This document shows positions 35,468 to 44,305 of a stretch of 64,000 nt of DNA, in pieces. The translations under genes were made by a program, and so were the position numbers. Where the stretch lies: positions 124,001 to 188,000 of the forward strand of contig NZ_JBDVNC010000022.1 of assembly GCF_039969785.1 (NCBI RefSeq). Reading direction: 5' to 3'. This stretch comes from Shimia sp039969785 (GTDB taxonomy: Bacteria; Pseudomonadota; Alphaproteobacteria; Rhodobacterales; Rhodobacteraceae). The notes below the pieces were generated by a model, which worked only from the letters and a program-made list of their open reading frames with translations, made no database searches and was not told where the DNA came from. Position 1 is the stretch's first letter, and the number at the start of each line of letters is the position of its first letter.

Positions 35468-36439
35468 TTAGACTTGTGCAGGATTGTCATTCGTCTGTTC
35501 AACTGAATGTGCAACTTCCATGAATGCAAAGAGCCACCCATACTCTCTGTTCAGCTTGCGACTTTCCACCATATCTTTGACACCCAGTCCGATGCTGACA
35601 GGGTTGACCGGAATTGGCAAAGGCATACAGCTAAGGCCAAGATTCAGTTTTGCCGCCTTATTGGGGTTACCGAGTCTTGATAAAAGTTCGAACATGCCAG
35701 TTGTCATTTCTTTGCTCACGTCCACAGATTGATTGGCAAGTCCGCTGTTTACCCACTCATGAAACTCTTTGAGCCTGGGGTCGGCACCATATGACTTCAC
35801 GCTCTCCCAAGAGACTTGATCAAAATCGAAGAATGGAAGCGTAAGGTTGTGATTTATAGTAGTTGGGCGTGGATCATCACTCATGCCGAAGTATGCGGTT
35901 GCCACCGCCCGTTCAAAGCTTGTCAAACAGGTCAGAGTAGACTGCACCGAAACGTTGAAAGCAGACCAGTTGAAGATTGATTGAATAGCATTCAAGGAAT
36001 TAGCGGATTTTTCCATCGTTACACTGTTAGATGCCATGGCTTGATGAACAGGGTCGTCCATTACGATAGTAGTTTCGTCACCGCACAAAGCGTCGAGCTC
36101 TGTTGTCAGATCGCCAAGAGCTGAATAAAATTTCTTCGGGTCCGTCAATTCTCGCGAATCAAGATACTGACGAAATGAATTCACTCCCGTGATGCTTGAA
36201 TATTCATCAGCTGATACCCAGTTATTCGGCCGATCAATTTTTGAGTATCTGCAAGCTTCATCTATCGCTTGCGACGTCCAATCGAAAACGATCTGCTCAT
36301 AGAGTAGAGTCGCTAGTTTCAATGCCCCACTTGCTTCAAACTGAGGAACCGGTCTCTTTGAAACCGCATGTACTTTGGGAAAATATAATGCCCGATGCGC
36401 GCTGACACCGGGAATGAATGCAATGTTGGCTGTCGACAT
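35468..36439 (-). CDS. Orphan protein of unknown function (323 residues)
   Basis: ATG 36439, preceded by CAGGAG, begins MSTANIAFIPGVSAHRALYF. I do not recognise a family. The protein has no signal peptide or membrane helix. The N-terminal half is helical (ASGALKLATLLYEQIVFDW, TDPKKFYSALGDLTTELDAL). There is an S/N/T-rich middle (AIQSIFNWSAFNVSVQST) and a glycine/proline stretch near the end (LGLSCMPLPIPVNPVSIGLG). Codon use is more A/T rich than in neighbours, and the gene is isolated between AT-rich gaps, which suggests acquisition. Short related-looking ORFs lie on each side. Function unknown. Confidence 0.75.
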   Translation of the reverse strand: MSTANIAFIPGVSAHRALYFPKVHAVSKRPVPQFEASGALKLATLLYEQIVFDWTSQAIDEACRYSKIDRPNNWVSADEYSSITGVNSFRQYLDSRELTDPKKFYSALGDLTTELDALCGDETTIVMDDPVHQAMASNSVTMEKSANSLNAIQSIFNWSAFNVSVQSTLTCLTSFERAVATAYFGMSDDPRPTTINHNLTLPFFDFDQVSWESVKSYGADPRLKEFHEWVNSGLANQSVDVSKEMTTGMFELLSRLGNPNKAAKLNLGLSCMPLPIPVNPVSIGLGVKDMVESRKLNREYGWLFAFMEVAHSVEQTNDNPAQV

Positions 36440-36538
36440 TTCAACTCCTGCTTAGCTACTACTCATATATGAACTAGCTAACAGAAAATCATCAGTTTGG
36501 CACACGCAGGACAAGAACCCCCTTCCAATACCACTGTA

Positions 36539-36757
36539 TCAAAAAACAACCGTTTCTGGCGTGCGAAAGCATGCATCTTGTAGATGCGGTTCTCGCCAAA
36601 GTAGCCGTTGGGGCAACTGCAGCGAATTCACACTTTGTCCGCGAAAATAGACATTAGCGCTCGGACCTGGGTACCATACAAATTCGTTCCATGGGTTAGA
36701 ATTGTAGACGACGGCATCGGTCTTATCGGCATCGGCTTTAGGCTGTCTGTCAGACAA
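36539..36757 (-). CDS. Small ORF B with Y-x-[ST]-N-P-W motif (possible gene)
   Basis: 72 codons from TTG 36757 (or a later start), with a G-rich stretch upstream that is a poor ribosome site. It contains YNSNPWNEFVWY, which parallels YATNPWQNSVWF of ORF A. It lies 99 bp upstream of the orphan gene on the same strand and could be cotranscribed with it. Weak start codon and small size keep confidence low. Confidence 0.3.
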   Translation of the reverse strand: MSDRQPKADADKTDAVVYNSNPWNEFVWYPGPSANVYFRGQSVNSLQLPQRLLWREPHLQDACFRTPETVVF

Positions 36758-36963
36758 CAGCCCCCAAACTCAGATTGTAACAGAGTTTCCCGTGTCAGTC
36801 GCGCTCAAACCGATATGGTATCACATAACAAAAACAAGCGTTCGGTGTCTTAACCAGCGTGTTTTTGCATTTCAAACTGACGCAATACCGACGCGGAACC
36901 GACGCGCTGCAGATACACAAAACCCCTAAAGACACAGACGCTAACCATGATTCGTTGCGTGTT
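36758..36963. other. AT-rich intergenic stretch, no gene seen
   Basis: The 36440-36963 gap holds ORF B and this 206-bp stretch. I see no convincing ORF, tRNA or inverted repeat here; the sequence returns to host-like GC at the permease stop (36964). Confidence 0.5.
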
Positions 36964-39024
36964 TTACAATCCCAGCGCACGACGGCGTTCTTCGGCAAAT
37001 CCCTGCACCAGCCGATCGGCAACCAAGGCCAAAATCGCCATCGCCGCCCCCGCCGTCAGACCCAGCCCGACATCTGCTTGCCCCAGCGCCAGATAGATCG
37101 ACTGACCCAACCCGGTGGTGCCGATCAGCGCGGCAATCACCAGCATGGCAAAGGCGTACAAAATGGTCTGGTTCAGCCCCAAAAGGATCGTCGGCGCCGC
37201 ATAAGGCGCACGCACTTCGAACATCACCTGCCACTTACCCGCACCGCTGGCCTGAGCGGCCTCAATCATGTCTTCGGGCGTGTTGATCAGACCATGCCGC
37301 GTATAGCGGATCATGGGCACAACGGCATACAGGCAAATCGCCAGAAAGGCCGAGAATTCACCGATTTGAAAGAACATCAGAACCGGAATCAGGAACACGA
37401 AAAGCGGGATGGTCTGCAACAGATCACAGGCCGGTCGGATCACCCGCCAAGCGGTTGTGCTGACCGCCGCCCACAGGCCCAGCGCACCACCTGTGAGCGC
37501 ACAGGCAACCACAGAAGCTCCTGATAGATATAGAGAAAGCAGCGCACGGTCCCAAAGACCTGAAATCAGGATAAGTCCCAAAAGGAGGGTCACCAACCGG
37601 GTCAGCTTCCACCCGCCCGACACCCAGCCCAAGGCCCCGGTGCCGATAATCACCAACGGCCACGGCAATTGCGCGATACCGGTTTCCAGAACCACCGCAA
37701 AGATCATCACGCATAGACCGGCGGTCAACCGTCCACGCCACGCCAGCAGTGCTGCAATCAAAATGGCCACGCCATAAAAAACCGCGCTGTGCATGGCTGT
37801 CCACTGGAACCCCCAGGTAAAGGGCAAAACGGCATCCCCCAACCCGATCCGCAACGGCAAAAGCCCATAAAACATGACGTTGTTCTTGATCGCATCCAAC
37901 GTCGCGCCCTGATTGGCGGTGAACGTTCCAACCGCCGCATCAACCCGGTCAGCAGCGCCGTCAAACGCCGCCATTTGCGACGGATCCCATCCGGCGGACC
38001 ATGCCCAAACCGACAGCACGGCACCAACCGCCACAATGCTCCAGGCCACGCGCCGATCCTGCGACGGGCGCTGATGCGCCAGCGCACCGGACATGCGGTC
38101 AATCACAATCGCGAAAACCACAATCACAAGACCTGCCAAAAAAGATTGTCCAAACAAGGCCTTACGCATAGTGAGCAGAACTTCCCAACCGATATCATCA
38201 AAGCCGCCGATCACCGCTGCGATGATGACCATCGACAATGCGGCCATCAGACATTGGTTCACACCCACCATGATCTGCGTGGTTGCGGCGGGCAATTCGA
38301 CAAGAAACAATTGCTGACGACGGGTACCCCCGGACATCACCGCTGCCTCGCGGATTTCATTGTCCACCCGTTCCAGCCCAAGCAAAACATTGCGCGCCAT
38401 AGGCGGCGCTGCATAGATCGCCGACGCGATCAGCCCCACCACTGGGCCAAAGCCAAACAGCACCAGCAAAGGCGTGAGATAAGCAAAGGTCGGTACGGTC
38501 TGCATCACGTCAAGCAAGGCCTGTACAGGAGCTTTGACACGCGGATATTCATAGGCAAGCACACCAATCGCCAAGCCGCTGAGCATGGCCAACGGCACGG
38601 ATACAACGACCAGCGCCAGCGTGTTCATGCTCTCGGCCCAATAGCCCGAAAGCACGATAAATCCGAGCCCGAAAGCCCCCAGTGCGGCCATTCTCAGCCC
38701 GCCAATCATCCAGCCCAGCGCCGTTACACAGCCAACGATCAGCGGCCAGGGTGTATTCCCCAAAAGCCCGCTGACCCAATCCATGGGAAAGCTCAGCAAA
38801 AAGGAAAATGCCCGCGCTATCGGTTTAAAAACACTCAGAAACCACGTGGCGCCGGTGCCCACCCAGTCGGTCATTGGCACGGTCAGCGCACTGGGCCACC
38901 CCACCAGCCAGGGCGCTTGCGCACCCAACAAACGACACAGCACAGCCACGCCCAAAACCAGCAACGCAGCTTGTGCACCGCGCGACAGGGTTGCGCGGCC
39001 TGGCAGGACATCCGCCAGGCTCAT
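36964..39024 (-). CDS. Quaternary-amine ABC transporter, tandem-fused permease
   Basis: 686 residues, about twice a normal ProW-type permease. Two BPD_transp_1 domains are visible: the first with LDVMQTVPTFAYLTPLLVLFGFGP and the EAA-like ..GGTRRQQLFLVELP, the second with CDLLQTIPLFVFLIPVLMFFQIG and ASGAGKWQVMFEVRAPYAAP. Each has its own cytoplasmic EAA loop, so the protein is a single-chain dimer channel. It overlaps the ATPase gene by four bases. The family carries glycine betaine, choline, carnitine, proline betaine or TMAO. The substrate here is not decidable. Confidence 0.88.
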   Translation of the reverse strand: MSLADVLPGRATLSRGAQAALLVLGVAVLCRLLGAQAPWLVGWPSALTVPMTDWVGTGATWFLSVFKPIARAFSFLLSFPMDWVSGLLGNTPWPLIVGCVTALGWMIGGLRMAALGAFGLGFIVLSGYWAESMNTLALVVVSVPLAMLSGLAIGVLAYEYPRVKAPVQALLDVMQTVPTFAYLTPLLVLFGFGPVVGLIASAIYAAPPMARNVLLGLERVDNEIREAAVMSGGTRRQQLFLVELPAATTQIMVGVNQCLMAALSMVIIAAVIGGFDDIGWEVLLTMRKALFGQSFLAGLVIVVFAIVIDRMSGALAHQRPSQDRRVAWSIVAVGAVLSVWAWSAGWDPSQMAAFDGAADRVDAAVGTFTANQGATLDAIKNNVMFYGLLPLRIGLGDAVLPFTWGFQWTAMHSAVFYGVAILIAALLAWRGRLTAGLCVMIFAVVLETGIAQLPWPLVIIGTGALGWVSGGWKLTRLVTLLLGLILISGLWDRALLSLYLSGASVVACALTGGALGLWAAVSTTAWRVIRPACDLLQTIPLFVFLIPVLMFFQIGEFSAFLAICLYAVVPMIRYTRHGLINTPEDMIEAAQASGAGKWQVMFEVRAPYAAPTILLGLNQTILYAFAMLVIAALIGTTGLGQSIYLALGQADVGLGLTAGAAMAILALVADRLVQGFAEERRRALGL

Positions 39025-40073
39025 GTATCTTCGACCTGTAGTGCCGCAGCCAGATCACCGGGCTGCACCGCGCCAACCAGTTTGCCGTCAGCATCATGCA
39101 CCGGCACTGGCTCATAAAGTGACATGCATTTGGCCAGCGCCATATCGAGCGTCATCCCAACACGCAGACCGGGATCATCCGGCATAGTATCAGGGATTTC
39201 CTGCGTCATGACAGATTCAACACAGGCGTGTTTGCCTTTGGCCACATCTTTGGAAAACTCTGCGACATAGTCGTTCACGGGGCGCAAAACGATCTCTTCC
39301 GGCGTACCGATCTGAACGATTTCGCCGTCTTTCATGATGGCAATGCGATCCGCCAGTTTCAGCGCTTCGGTGATGTCATGCGTGATGAAGACAATCGATT
39401 TTTTCAACGTCGCCTGAATGTTCAGAAACTCGTCCTGCAGCTGTCTTCGGATCAACGGATCCAGCGCGGAAAACGGTTCGTCCAGAAACCAGATGTCCGG
39501 ATTCACTGCCAAAGACCGTGCAATTCCAACACGTTGCCGCTGCCCACCGGACAGCTCGCGGGGATAGGCGTTTTCGCGCCCTGTCAACCCGACAAGGTCG
39601 ATCACTTCCATGGCGCGCTTTTTGCGGTCAGCTTTATTCGCGCCCTGCATTTTCAAAGGGAAGCCAACATTGTCGACAACACTCATATGCGGGAACAGGC
39701 CAAAATGCTGGAACACCATGCCCAGTTTATTACGCCGCAATTCGATCAGGCGCTTTTCAGACGCCTGAAGAATGTCTTCTCCGTCGATATGCACAGACCC
39801 GCCGGTCGGTTCGACCAGGCGCGAGATACAGCGGATCAATGTGGACTTGCCGGATCCAGACAAACCCATGATCACAAACAACTCCCCCGAGCGCACCTCG
39901 AAATTTGCGTCCCTCACAGCCGGGATCAGGTCCTTGCTGATCAGAGCTTCCGCAATCGCCCGGGAATCCCCGGCCTCGCGCGCATCGCGCAAGGCCGATG
40001 TGGCGTTTGTGCCAAAGACCTGCCACAGGCCTTCGACCGCAATCGCCGGTGCTGTGCTATCGACGTCTGGCAT
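39021..40073 (-). CDS. Quaternary-amine ABC transporter ATPase (ProV/OpuAA-like, CBS tail)
   Basis: 350 residues from ATG 40073. It has Walker A GLSGSGKSTLIRC, signature ELSGGQRQRVGIARSL, Walker B DIWFLDEPFSALDPL and switch FITHDITEAL. The C-terminal segment (PGLRVGMTLDMALAKCMSLYE, VHDADGKLVGAVQPGDLAAAL) is a CBS-like sensor as in ProV. It starts five bases after the binding-protein stop. It energises the fused permease. Confidence 0.9.
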   Translation of the reverse strand: MPDVDSTAPAIAVEGLWQVFGTNATSALRDAREAGDSRAIAEALISKDLIPAVRDANFEVRSGELFVIMGLSGSGKSTLIRCISRLVEPTGGSVHIDGEDILQASEKRLIELRRNKLGMVFQHFGLFPHMSVVDNVGFPLKMQGANKADRKKRAMEVIDLVGLTGRENAYPRELSGGQRQRVGIARSLAVNPDIWFLDEPFSALDPLIRRQLQDEFLNIQATLKKSIVFITHDITEALKLADRIAIMKDGEIVQIGTPEEIVLRPVNDYVAEFSKDVAKGKHACVESVMTQEIPDTMPDDPGLRVGMTLDMALAKCMSLYEPVPVHDADGKLVGAVQPGDLAAALQVEDT

Positions 40074-40078
40074 CAGGC

Positions 40079-41038
40079 TTACTGAATTGCCGCGTCGACA
40101 ACGGGTTTCCACTTGCCCTCATTGGCGCCCATCCAAGCCCCGACAACATCTTCAACAGCGTCGCCGGACACATCAACCGCACCCATCATGGGCTGCTGAT
40201 CTTCGACGGCCAGCGTATAATTCACCAGAATTTCATGCGCGGCTGGCCATTTGTCTTTCAGACCCGGCCATCCGGCTTTGAAGATGCGCGAAGGTGCGAA
40301 GTCACAGTCATTGACAGCGTTCGGGTTCGGGCCCCATGCCGGATCGTCAAAACAGGCTGCCTCGCCTGCAGGCAGGTCGACAAACTGTACATCATAGGCC
40401 GACATCGCCCAGTGCGGTTGCCAGAACGTAATCAGCAAAGGTGATTTCTTTTCCGTAGACGCCCGCAACTCAGCGATCAACGCGCCTTCGGACCCTGCTG
40501 GCACAGCTTTGAACGGCAGGCCCAATCCCACCATCCGGTCTGCACCCGGTGTGCCCCAATCTGCGGGGTAATCGACCAACCGGCCCATCGGGATTGTCTC
40601 AGCTGTCGCAAAGGCCACAGCGCAGTTTTGCAGCGCTTCCCATGCGGGCAGTCCGGGGCACAACTCGGCCACATGCGCGGGATAGGCAATGCCTTCGCGC
40701 GCGTTCAGACCCAGATCGGACAGCTCTTCCAGTTTACCTTCGCCTTTGAGAACGCCGTACTGATCAGACACGTTGGACGACCAGATCTCCAGTGTCGCGT
40801 GAATGTCACCGTCAGCAATGGCCTGGAACTGGTTCATCATACCAGCCGTGACAAACTCGACTTTGTATCCGGCCGCTTTAAGCATTTCGCCCGCGACATG
40901 TGTGGTGACGTGCTGTCCGGTCCATTCGTTGATGGCCAGTTTGATCGGCTCATCCACGTCGCCCATTTCGGCAGCTCCGGCAACGCCAGCAGCCATCAGC
41001 GCCAATACTGAAAGGCCCATATGCATGGTAGTTTTCAT
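40079..41038 (-). CDS. Quaternary-amine ABC transporter substrate-binding protein (OpuAC/ProX-like)
   Basis: 319 residues from ATG 41038 with GGGAGA upstream. Signal peptide MGLSVLALMAAGVAGAAE. The OpuAC domain shows KLAINEWTGQHVTTHVAGEML, HATLEIWSSNVSDQYGVL and LLITFWQPHWAMSAYDV, a Trp-rich set as expected for a cation-pi cage around a quaternary amine. Two Cys in the second half (EAACFDDPAWGPNP, VNDCDFAPSR) may form a disulfide. Uptake of betaine-type osmolytes or of TMAO are both possible; tmm/tdm genes are not adjacent, so TMAO is not favoured. Confidence 0.88.
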   Translation of the reverse strand: MKTTMHMGLSVLALMAAGVAGAAEMGDVDEPIKLAINEWTGQHVTTHVAGEMLKAAGYKVEFVTAGMMNQFQAIADGDIHATLEIWSSNVSDQYGVLKGEGKLEELSDLGLNAREGIAYPAHVAELCPGLPAWEALQNCAVAFATAETIPMGRLVDYPADWGTPGADRMVGLGLPFKAVPAGSEGALIAELRASTEKKSPLLITFWQPHWAMSAYDVQFVDLPAGEAACFDDPAWGPNPNAVNDCDFAPSRIFKAGWPGLKDKWPAAHEILVNYTLAVEDQQPMMGAVDVSGDAVEDVVGAWMGANEGKWKPVVDAAIQ

Positions 41039-41235
41039 GGTCTTCTCCCTGAATTCCGGCCTGAAATTTAAATGGCCATTCAATTTTTGTTATACACATA
41101 AAACCACGCACACGCCTTTGTGCCAAGAATTATTTCTCGACCTTACCGACGAATCGCGGGTCTTGAAAGCAAAGCGCCCATTGCTTTCGCCCGCGAAAAC
41201 CAGATGCTGAGACAAGGGGACGTTCGCCGTTAGAC

Positions 41236-42045
41236 CTACAGGCCAAGCACATCCAGCATATCATATTCCCCGGGTTTCCGGGACATTCCCCATATCGCCG
41301 CCTTAAGGGCACCACGCGCAAATACGGTCCGGTCTGTCGCGATATGACGCAGCACAATCCGTTCTCCGGCAGCCGCAAACATCACATCATGTTCGCCGAC
41401 AATGTCACCGCCACGAATGGCCGTGAACCCGATGTCACCGCGTTTACGTGCCCCGGTGATTCCATCCCGCCCCCGGTCTGCGACGTCGCCAAGCGCAACA
41501 CCGCGCCCTTCGGCGGCGGCCTCGCCCAGCATCAACGCCGTGCCTGATGGTGCATCAACCTTGTGGTGGTGATGCGCCTCGATGACCTCGATGTCGAAAT
41601 CCTCGTCCAGCGCGGCAGCCACTTTGCGGGTCAACTGTGTCAACAGGTTCACGCCAAGGCTCATGTTGCCTGCACGGACAATCACGGCATGCAGCGCACA
41701 TGGTGCCAGCTTGGCAATATCGTCGTCCGTCATGCCTGTCGTTCCGATCACGTGCACCGCACGCGCCTGAGCCGCCAGTTTTGCAAATTCAATGGTCGCC
41801 GCCGGTGCGGTAAAGTCAATCACCGCCTGCGCTTTGGCAAATGCCTCAAGCGGGTCATCCGTGACCGCAACGCCCAATGCGCCGCCGCCCATCGCCTCGC
41901 CCACATCGCGCCCGACCCAGTCGTGGCCCTGACGTTCAATGGCACCGACCAGCCGGACCTTGTCGCTGTCGACCACAGTCTTGATCAGCATCTGCCCCAT
42001 GCGGCCCGAGGCCCCGGTGATTACGATACCCGGCAGGTCTTCCAT
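41236..42045 (-). CDS. dapB: 4-hydroxy-tetrahydrodipicolinate reductase
   Basis: 269 residues. N-terminal Rossmann motif VITGASGRMGQMLI, the active-site region IEAHHHHKVDAPSGTAL (catalytic His and Lys) and GDIGFTAIRGGDIVGEHDV. It reduces hydroxy-tetrahydrodipicolinate in lysine and diaminopimelate synthesis. Divergent from rbfA. An upstream 197-bp gap separates it from the ABC operon. Confidence 0.97.
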   Translation of the reverse strand: MEDLPGIVITGASGRMGQMLIKTVVDSDKVRLVGAIERQGHDWVGRDVGEAMGGGALGVAVTDDPLEAFAKAQAVIDFTAPAATIEFAKLAAQARAVHVIGTTGMTDDDIAKLAPCALHAVIVRAGNMSLGVNLLTQLTRKVAAALDEDFDIEVIEAHHHHKVDAPSGTALMLGEAAAEGRGVALGDVADRGRDGITGARKRGDIGFTAIRGGDIVGEHDVMFAAAGERIVLRHIATDRTVFARGALKAAIWGMSRKPGEYDMLDVLGL

Positions 42046-42147
42046 ATTGCTGTCTCCATGTCTGGCGGTCAGTTCAGTGATACTGCGCCCTGCTTACCCA
42101 ATGCCTGCCCGCTTGGCAAAGCCTTGCGAAACGCATAAGTGAGAGCC

Positions 42148-42546
42148 ATGGCAAAGAACAGACTCCACGAAGGCTCCGGCCCCTCTCAGCGCCAACTGCG
42201 CGTTGGCGAACTGATCCGTCGCACCTTGTCCGAGGTTTTGGCCCGGGGCGACGTGCACGATCCTGACCTTAATCGCATGTCCATCACCGTCGGCGAAGTG
42301 CGCACATCCCCCGATCTCAAGATCGCGACGGCCTATGTTCTGCCACTGGGCGGCAAAGGTCGCGATGAAGTGGTCGCTCTGCTGGCACGCAACAAAGGCG
42401 AACTGCGCCGCGTGATCGGCAAAAAGACCGGCCTGAAATACGCGCCTGATCTGCGGTTTCAGCTGGATCACACGTTTGACCAGATGGATGACACCCGGCG
42501 CATGCTGTCCGAAGACCGGGTCCGGCAGGACACTGACGACCAGTGA
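42148..42546 (+). CDS. rbfA: Ribosome-binding factor A
   Basis: 132 residues from ATG 42148. KH-like fold with RVGELIRRTLSEVLARGDVHDP, ITVGEVRTSPDLKIATAYVLP and LKYAPDLRFQLDHTFDQMDD. RbfA matures the 16S rRNA 5' end in the 30S subunit. Its stop overlaps the GTG start of the next gene. Confidence 0.95.
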   Translation: MAKNRLHEGSGPSQRQLRVGELIRRTLSEVLARGDVHDPDLNRMSITVGEVRTSPDLKIATAYVLPLGGKGRDEVVALLARNKGELRRVIGKKTGLKYAPDLRFQLDHTFDQMDDTRRMLSEDRVRQDTDDQ

Positions 42547-43280
42547 AACCTGTCACGTTCGCCCTGACACTCCTGACCTTTCTGGCTCCGCAACTGGCCT
42601 ATGCGGTCACGTGTCAGGATACTGAATACCTAGGCAATTCTTACACTGTGTGCGAGGTGGACGCGGCCAGGGAAGATCTGCGCCTGTTTTTGAAAGATGA
42701 CAGCGGCGATGTGCTGGGTCAGTTTTCAAGGGTCGCGCGCGCCTTGCCTGAGACACAGGTTTTGTCTTTCGCAATGAACGCGGGCATGTACCACCCTGAC
42801 CGTGCCCCGGTTGGACATTATGTCGAAGACGGTCAACCTGTCGCACGTCTGTTGACAGGTGCGAGCAAGGGCAATTTTGGCCTCTTGCCCAATGGTGTTT
42901 TTTGCATTCGCCCGGATCGCGCGGACGTGTTTGAAACGCTGCGCTTTGAGCGCGAAGCACCCGATTGCCGTTTTGCAACACAGTCCGGGCCCATGCTGGT
43001 GATTGACGGCGAACTGCACCCGCGGTTTCTGCCAGACGGCACATCGCGCCATGTGCGCAATGGCGTCGGTACCAGCGATGACGGGCAACGGGTGGTGTTT
43101 GCCATTTCCAACAATCGGGTCACGTTTCACGAATTCGGTAGCTTTTTTCGCGATGCTTTGAACAAACCAAACGCGCTGTTCTTTGATGGCAAGGTCAGCC
43201 GCTTGCACGCGCCCCAGATCGACCGGTCGGATGCCGGGTTCTGGATGGGGCCTATTGTTGGCGTCGTCACGGCAGACTGA
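42543..43280 (+). CDS. DUF2233 phosphodiester glycosidase family protein
   Basis: 245 residues from GTG 42543, overlapping the rbfA stop (GTGA). The signal peptide TFALTLLTFLAPQLAYA exports it. The NAGPA/DUF2233 fold shows SFAMNAGMYHPDRAPVG, NFGLLPNGVFCI, ATQSGPMLVIDGELHPRF, RNGVGTSDDGQRVVFAIS and LFFDGKVSRLHAP. Relatives include the human mannose-6-phosphate uncovering enzyme and periplasmic/peptidoglycan-associated proteins. Its substrate in bacteria is unclear. Insertion between rbfA and truB is a curious mix with translation genes. Confidence 0.87.
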   Translation: MKPVTFALTLLTFLAPQLAYAVTCQDTEYLGNSYTVCEVDAAREDLRLFLKDDSGDVLGQFSRVARALPETQVLSFAMNAGMYHPDRAPVGHYVEDGQPVARLLTGASKGNFGLLPNGVFCIRPDRADVFETLRFEREAPDCRFATQSGPMLVIDGELHPRFLPDGTSRHVRNGVGTSDDGQRVVFAISNNRVTFHEFGSFFRDALNKPNALFFDGKVSRLHAPQIDRSDAGFWMGPIVGVVTAD

Positions 43281-43390
43281 AAACCCGTCAAATCCACCGA
43301 TTTGCGACCACCAACCCGGCTCCTGGAAATTGACAGCCCGCGCCCGATCCGCTACCCCGCCGCCTTCACCTTCAATTACGGGCACACAAC

Positions 43391-44305
43391 ATGGCACGCA
43401 GACGCAAAGGCCGCGATATTTCCGGCTGGCTGGTTATCGACAAACCCGCAGGCATGACCTCGACCTCTGTGGTCAACAAGGTCCGTTGGGCCATGGATGC
43501 CAAAAAGGCTGGCCATGCAGGCACGCTCGACCCGGACGCAACCGGCGTTTTGGCCATCGCCCTGGGCGAGGCAACCAAAACGGTGCCCTATATCACAGAC
43601 GCGCTGAAGGCCTATCAGTTCACTGTGCGACTTGGACAATCGACCAATACAGATGACGCCGAAGGCGAGGTTATTAACACATCTGACCAACGCCCCACTG
43701 ATGATCAGATAAAAGACGCGCTGGGTCAGTTTGTTGGTGACATCCAACAAGTGCCGCCCAAATTCTCGGCCGTGAAAATCGACGGACAGCGCGCCTATAA
43801 ACTGGCGCGCGATGGCGAAGAAATCGAACTTGCCGCGCGGCCGCTTTGGGTCGAAGAACTGATCATGACCGACCGCGAAGACGCCGATCACGTGACGCTG
43901 GAAATGACCTGTGGCAAAGGCGGCTATGTACGCGCGATTGCCCGTGATCTGGGCGCCGCACTTGGGTGTTTTGGCCATGTCCGTGAATTGCGCCGCATCT
44001 GGTCAGGTCCGTTTGACGCGGACAAGGGCCTGACGCTCGAACAGGTCGAAGCCATGGCGAAATCGCCCGATCTGGACAGCCATCTCATGCCACTTGAACA
44101 AGGGTTGATCGAACTGCCCGAAGTCAAAGCGACGGCGCAGGGTGTTGTGCGGTTGCGCAATGGCAATCCCGGTATGGTGATTGCACATGATATCGAATAC
44201 GGCGATGAATGCTGGGCGTCCTTTGACGGTCAGGCCGTCGCGGTTGGCGTCTATAAGGCAGGTGAACTGCATCCAAGCCGCGTTTTTGTTCTGCCCGACG
44301 CATGA
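43391..44305 (+). CDS. truB: tRNA pseudouridine 55 synthase
   Basis: 304 residues. ISGWLVIDKPAGMTSTSVV and GHAGTLDPDATGVLAIAL (catalytic Asp) start the TruB domain; KFSAVKIDGQRAYKLARDGE and GGYVRAIARDLG follow. It makes psi55 in the tRNA T loop. The stop overlaps the next start (ATGA). Confidence 0.97.
   Translation: MARRRKGRDISGWLVIDKPAGMTSTSVVNKVRWAMDAKKAGHAGTLDPDATGVLAIALGEATKTVPYITDALKAYQFTVRLGQSTNTDDAEGEVINTSDQRPTDDQIKDALGQFVGDIQQVPPKFSAVKIDGQRAYKLARDGEEIELAARPLWVEELIMTDREDADHVTLEMTCGKGGYVRAIARDLGAALGCFGHVRELRRIWSGPFDADKGLTLEQVEAMAKSPDLDSHLMPLEQGLIELPEVKATAQGVVRLRNGNPGMVIAHDIEYGDECWASFDGQAVAVGVYKAGELHPSRVFVLPDA

Noticed and set aside
36795..37022. Minus-strand 75-codon ORF in the islet
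   Set aside because: Overlaps the permease C terminus, lacks a ribosome site and shows no similarity to the two NPW-motif ORFs.
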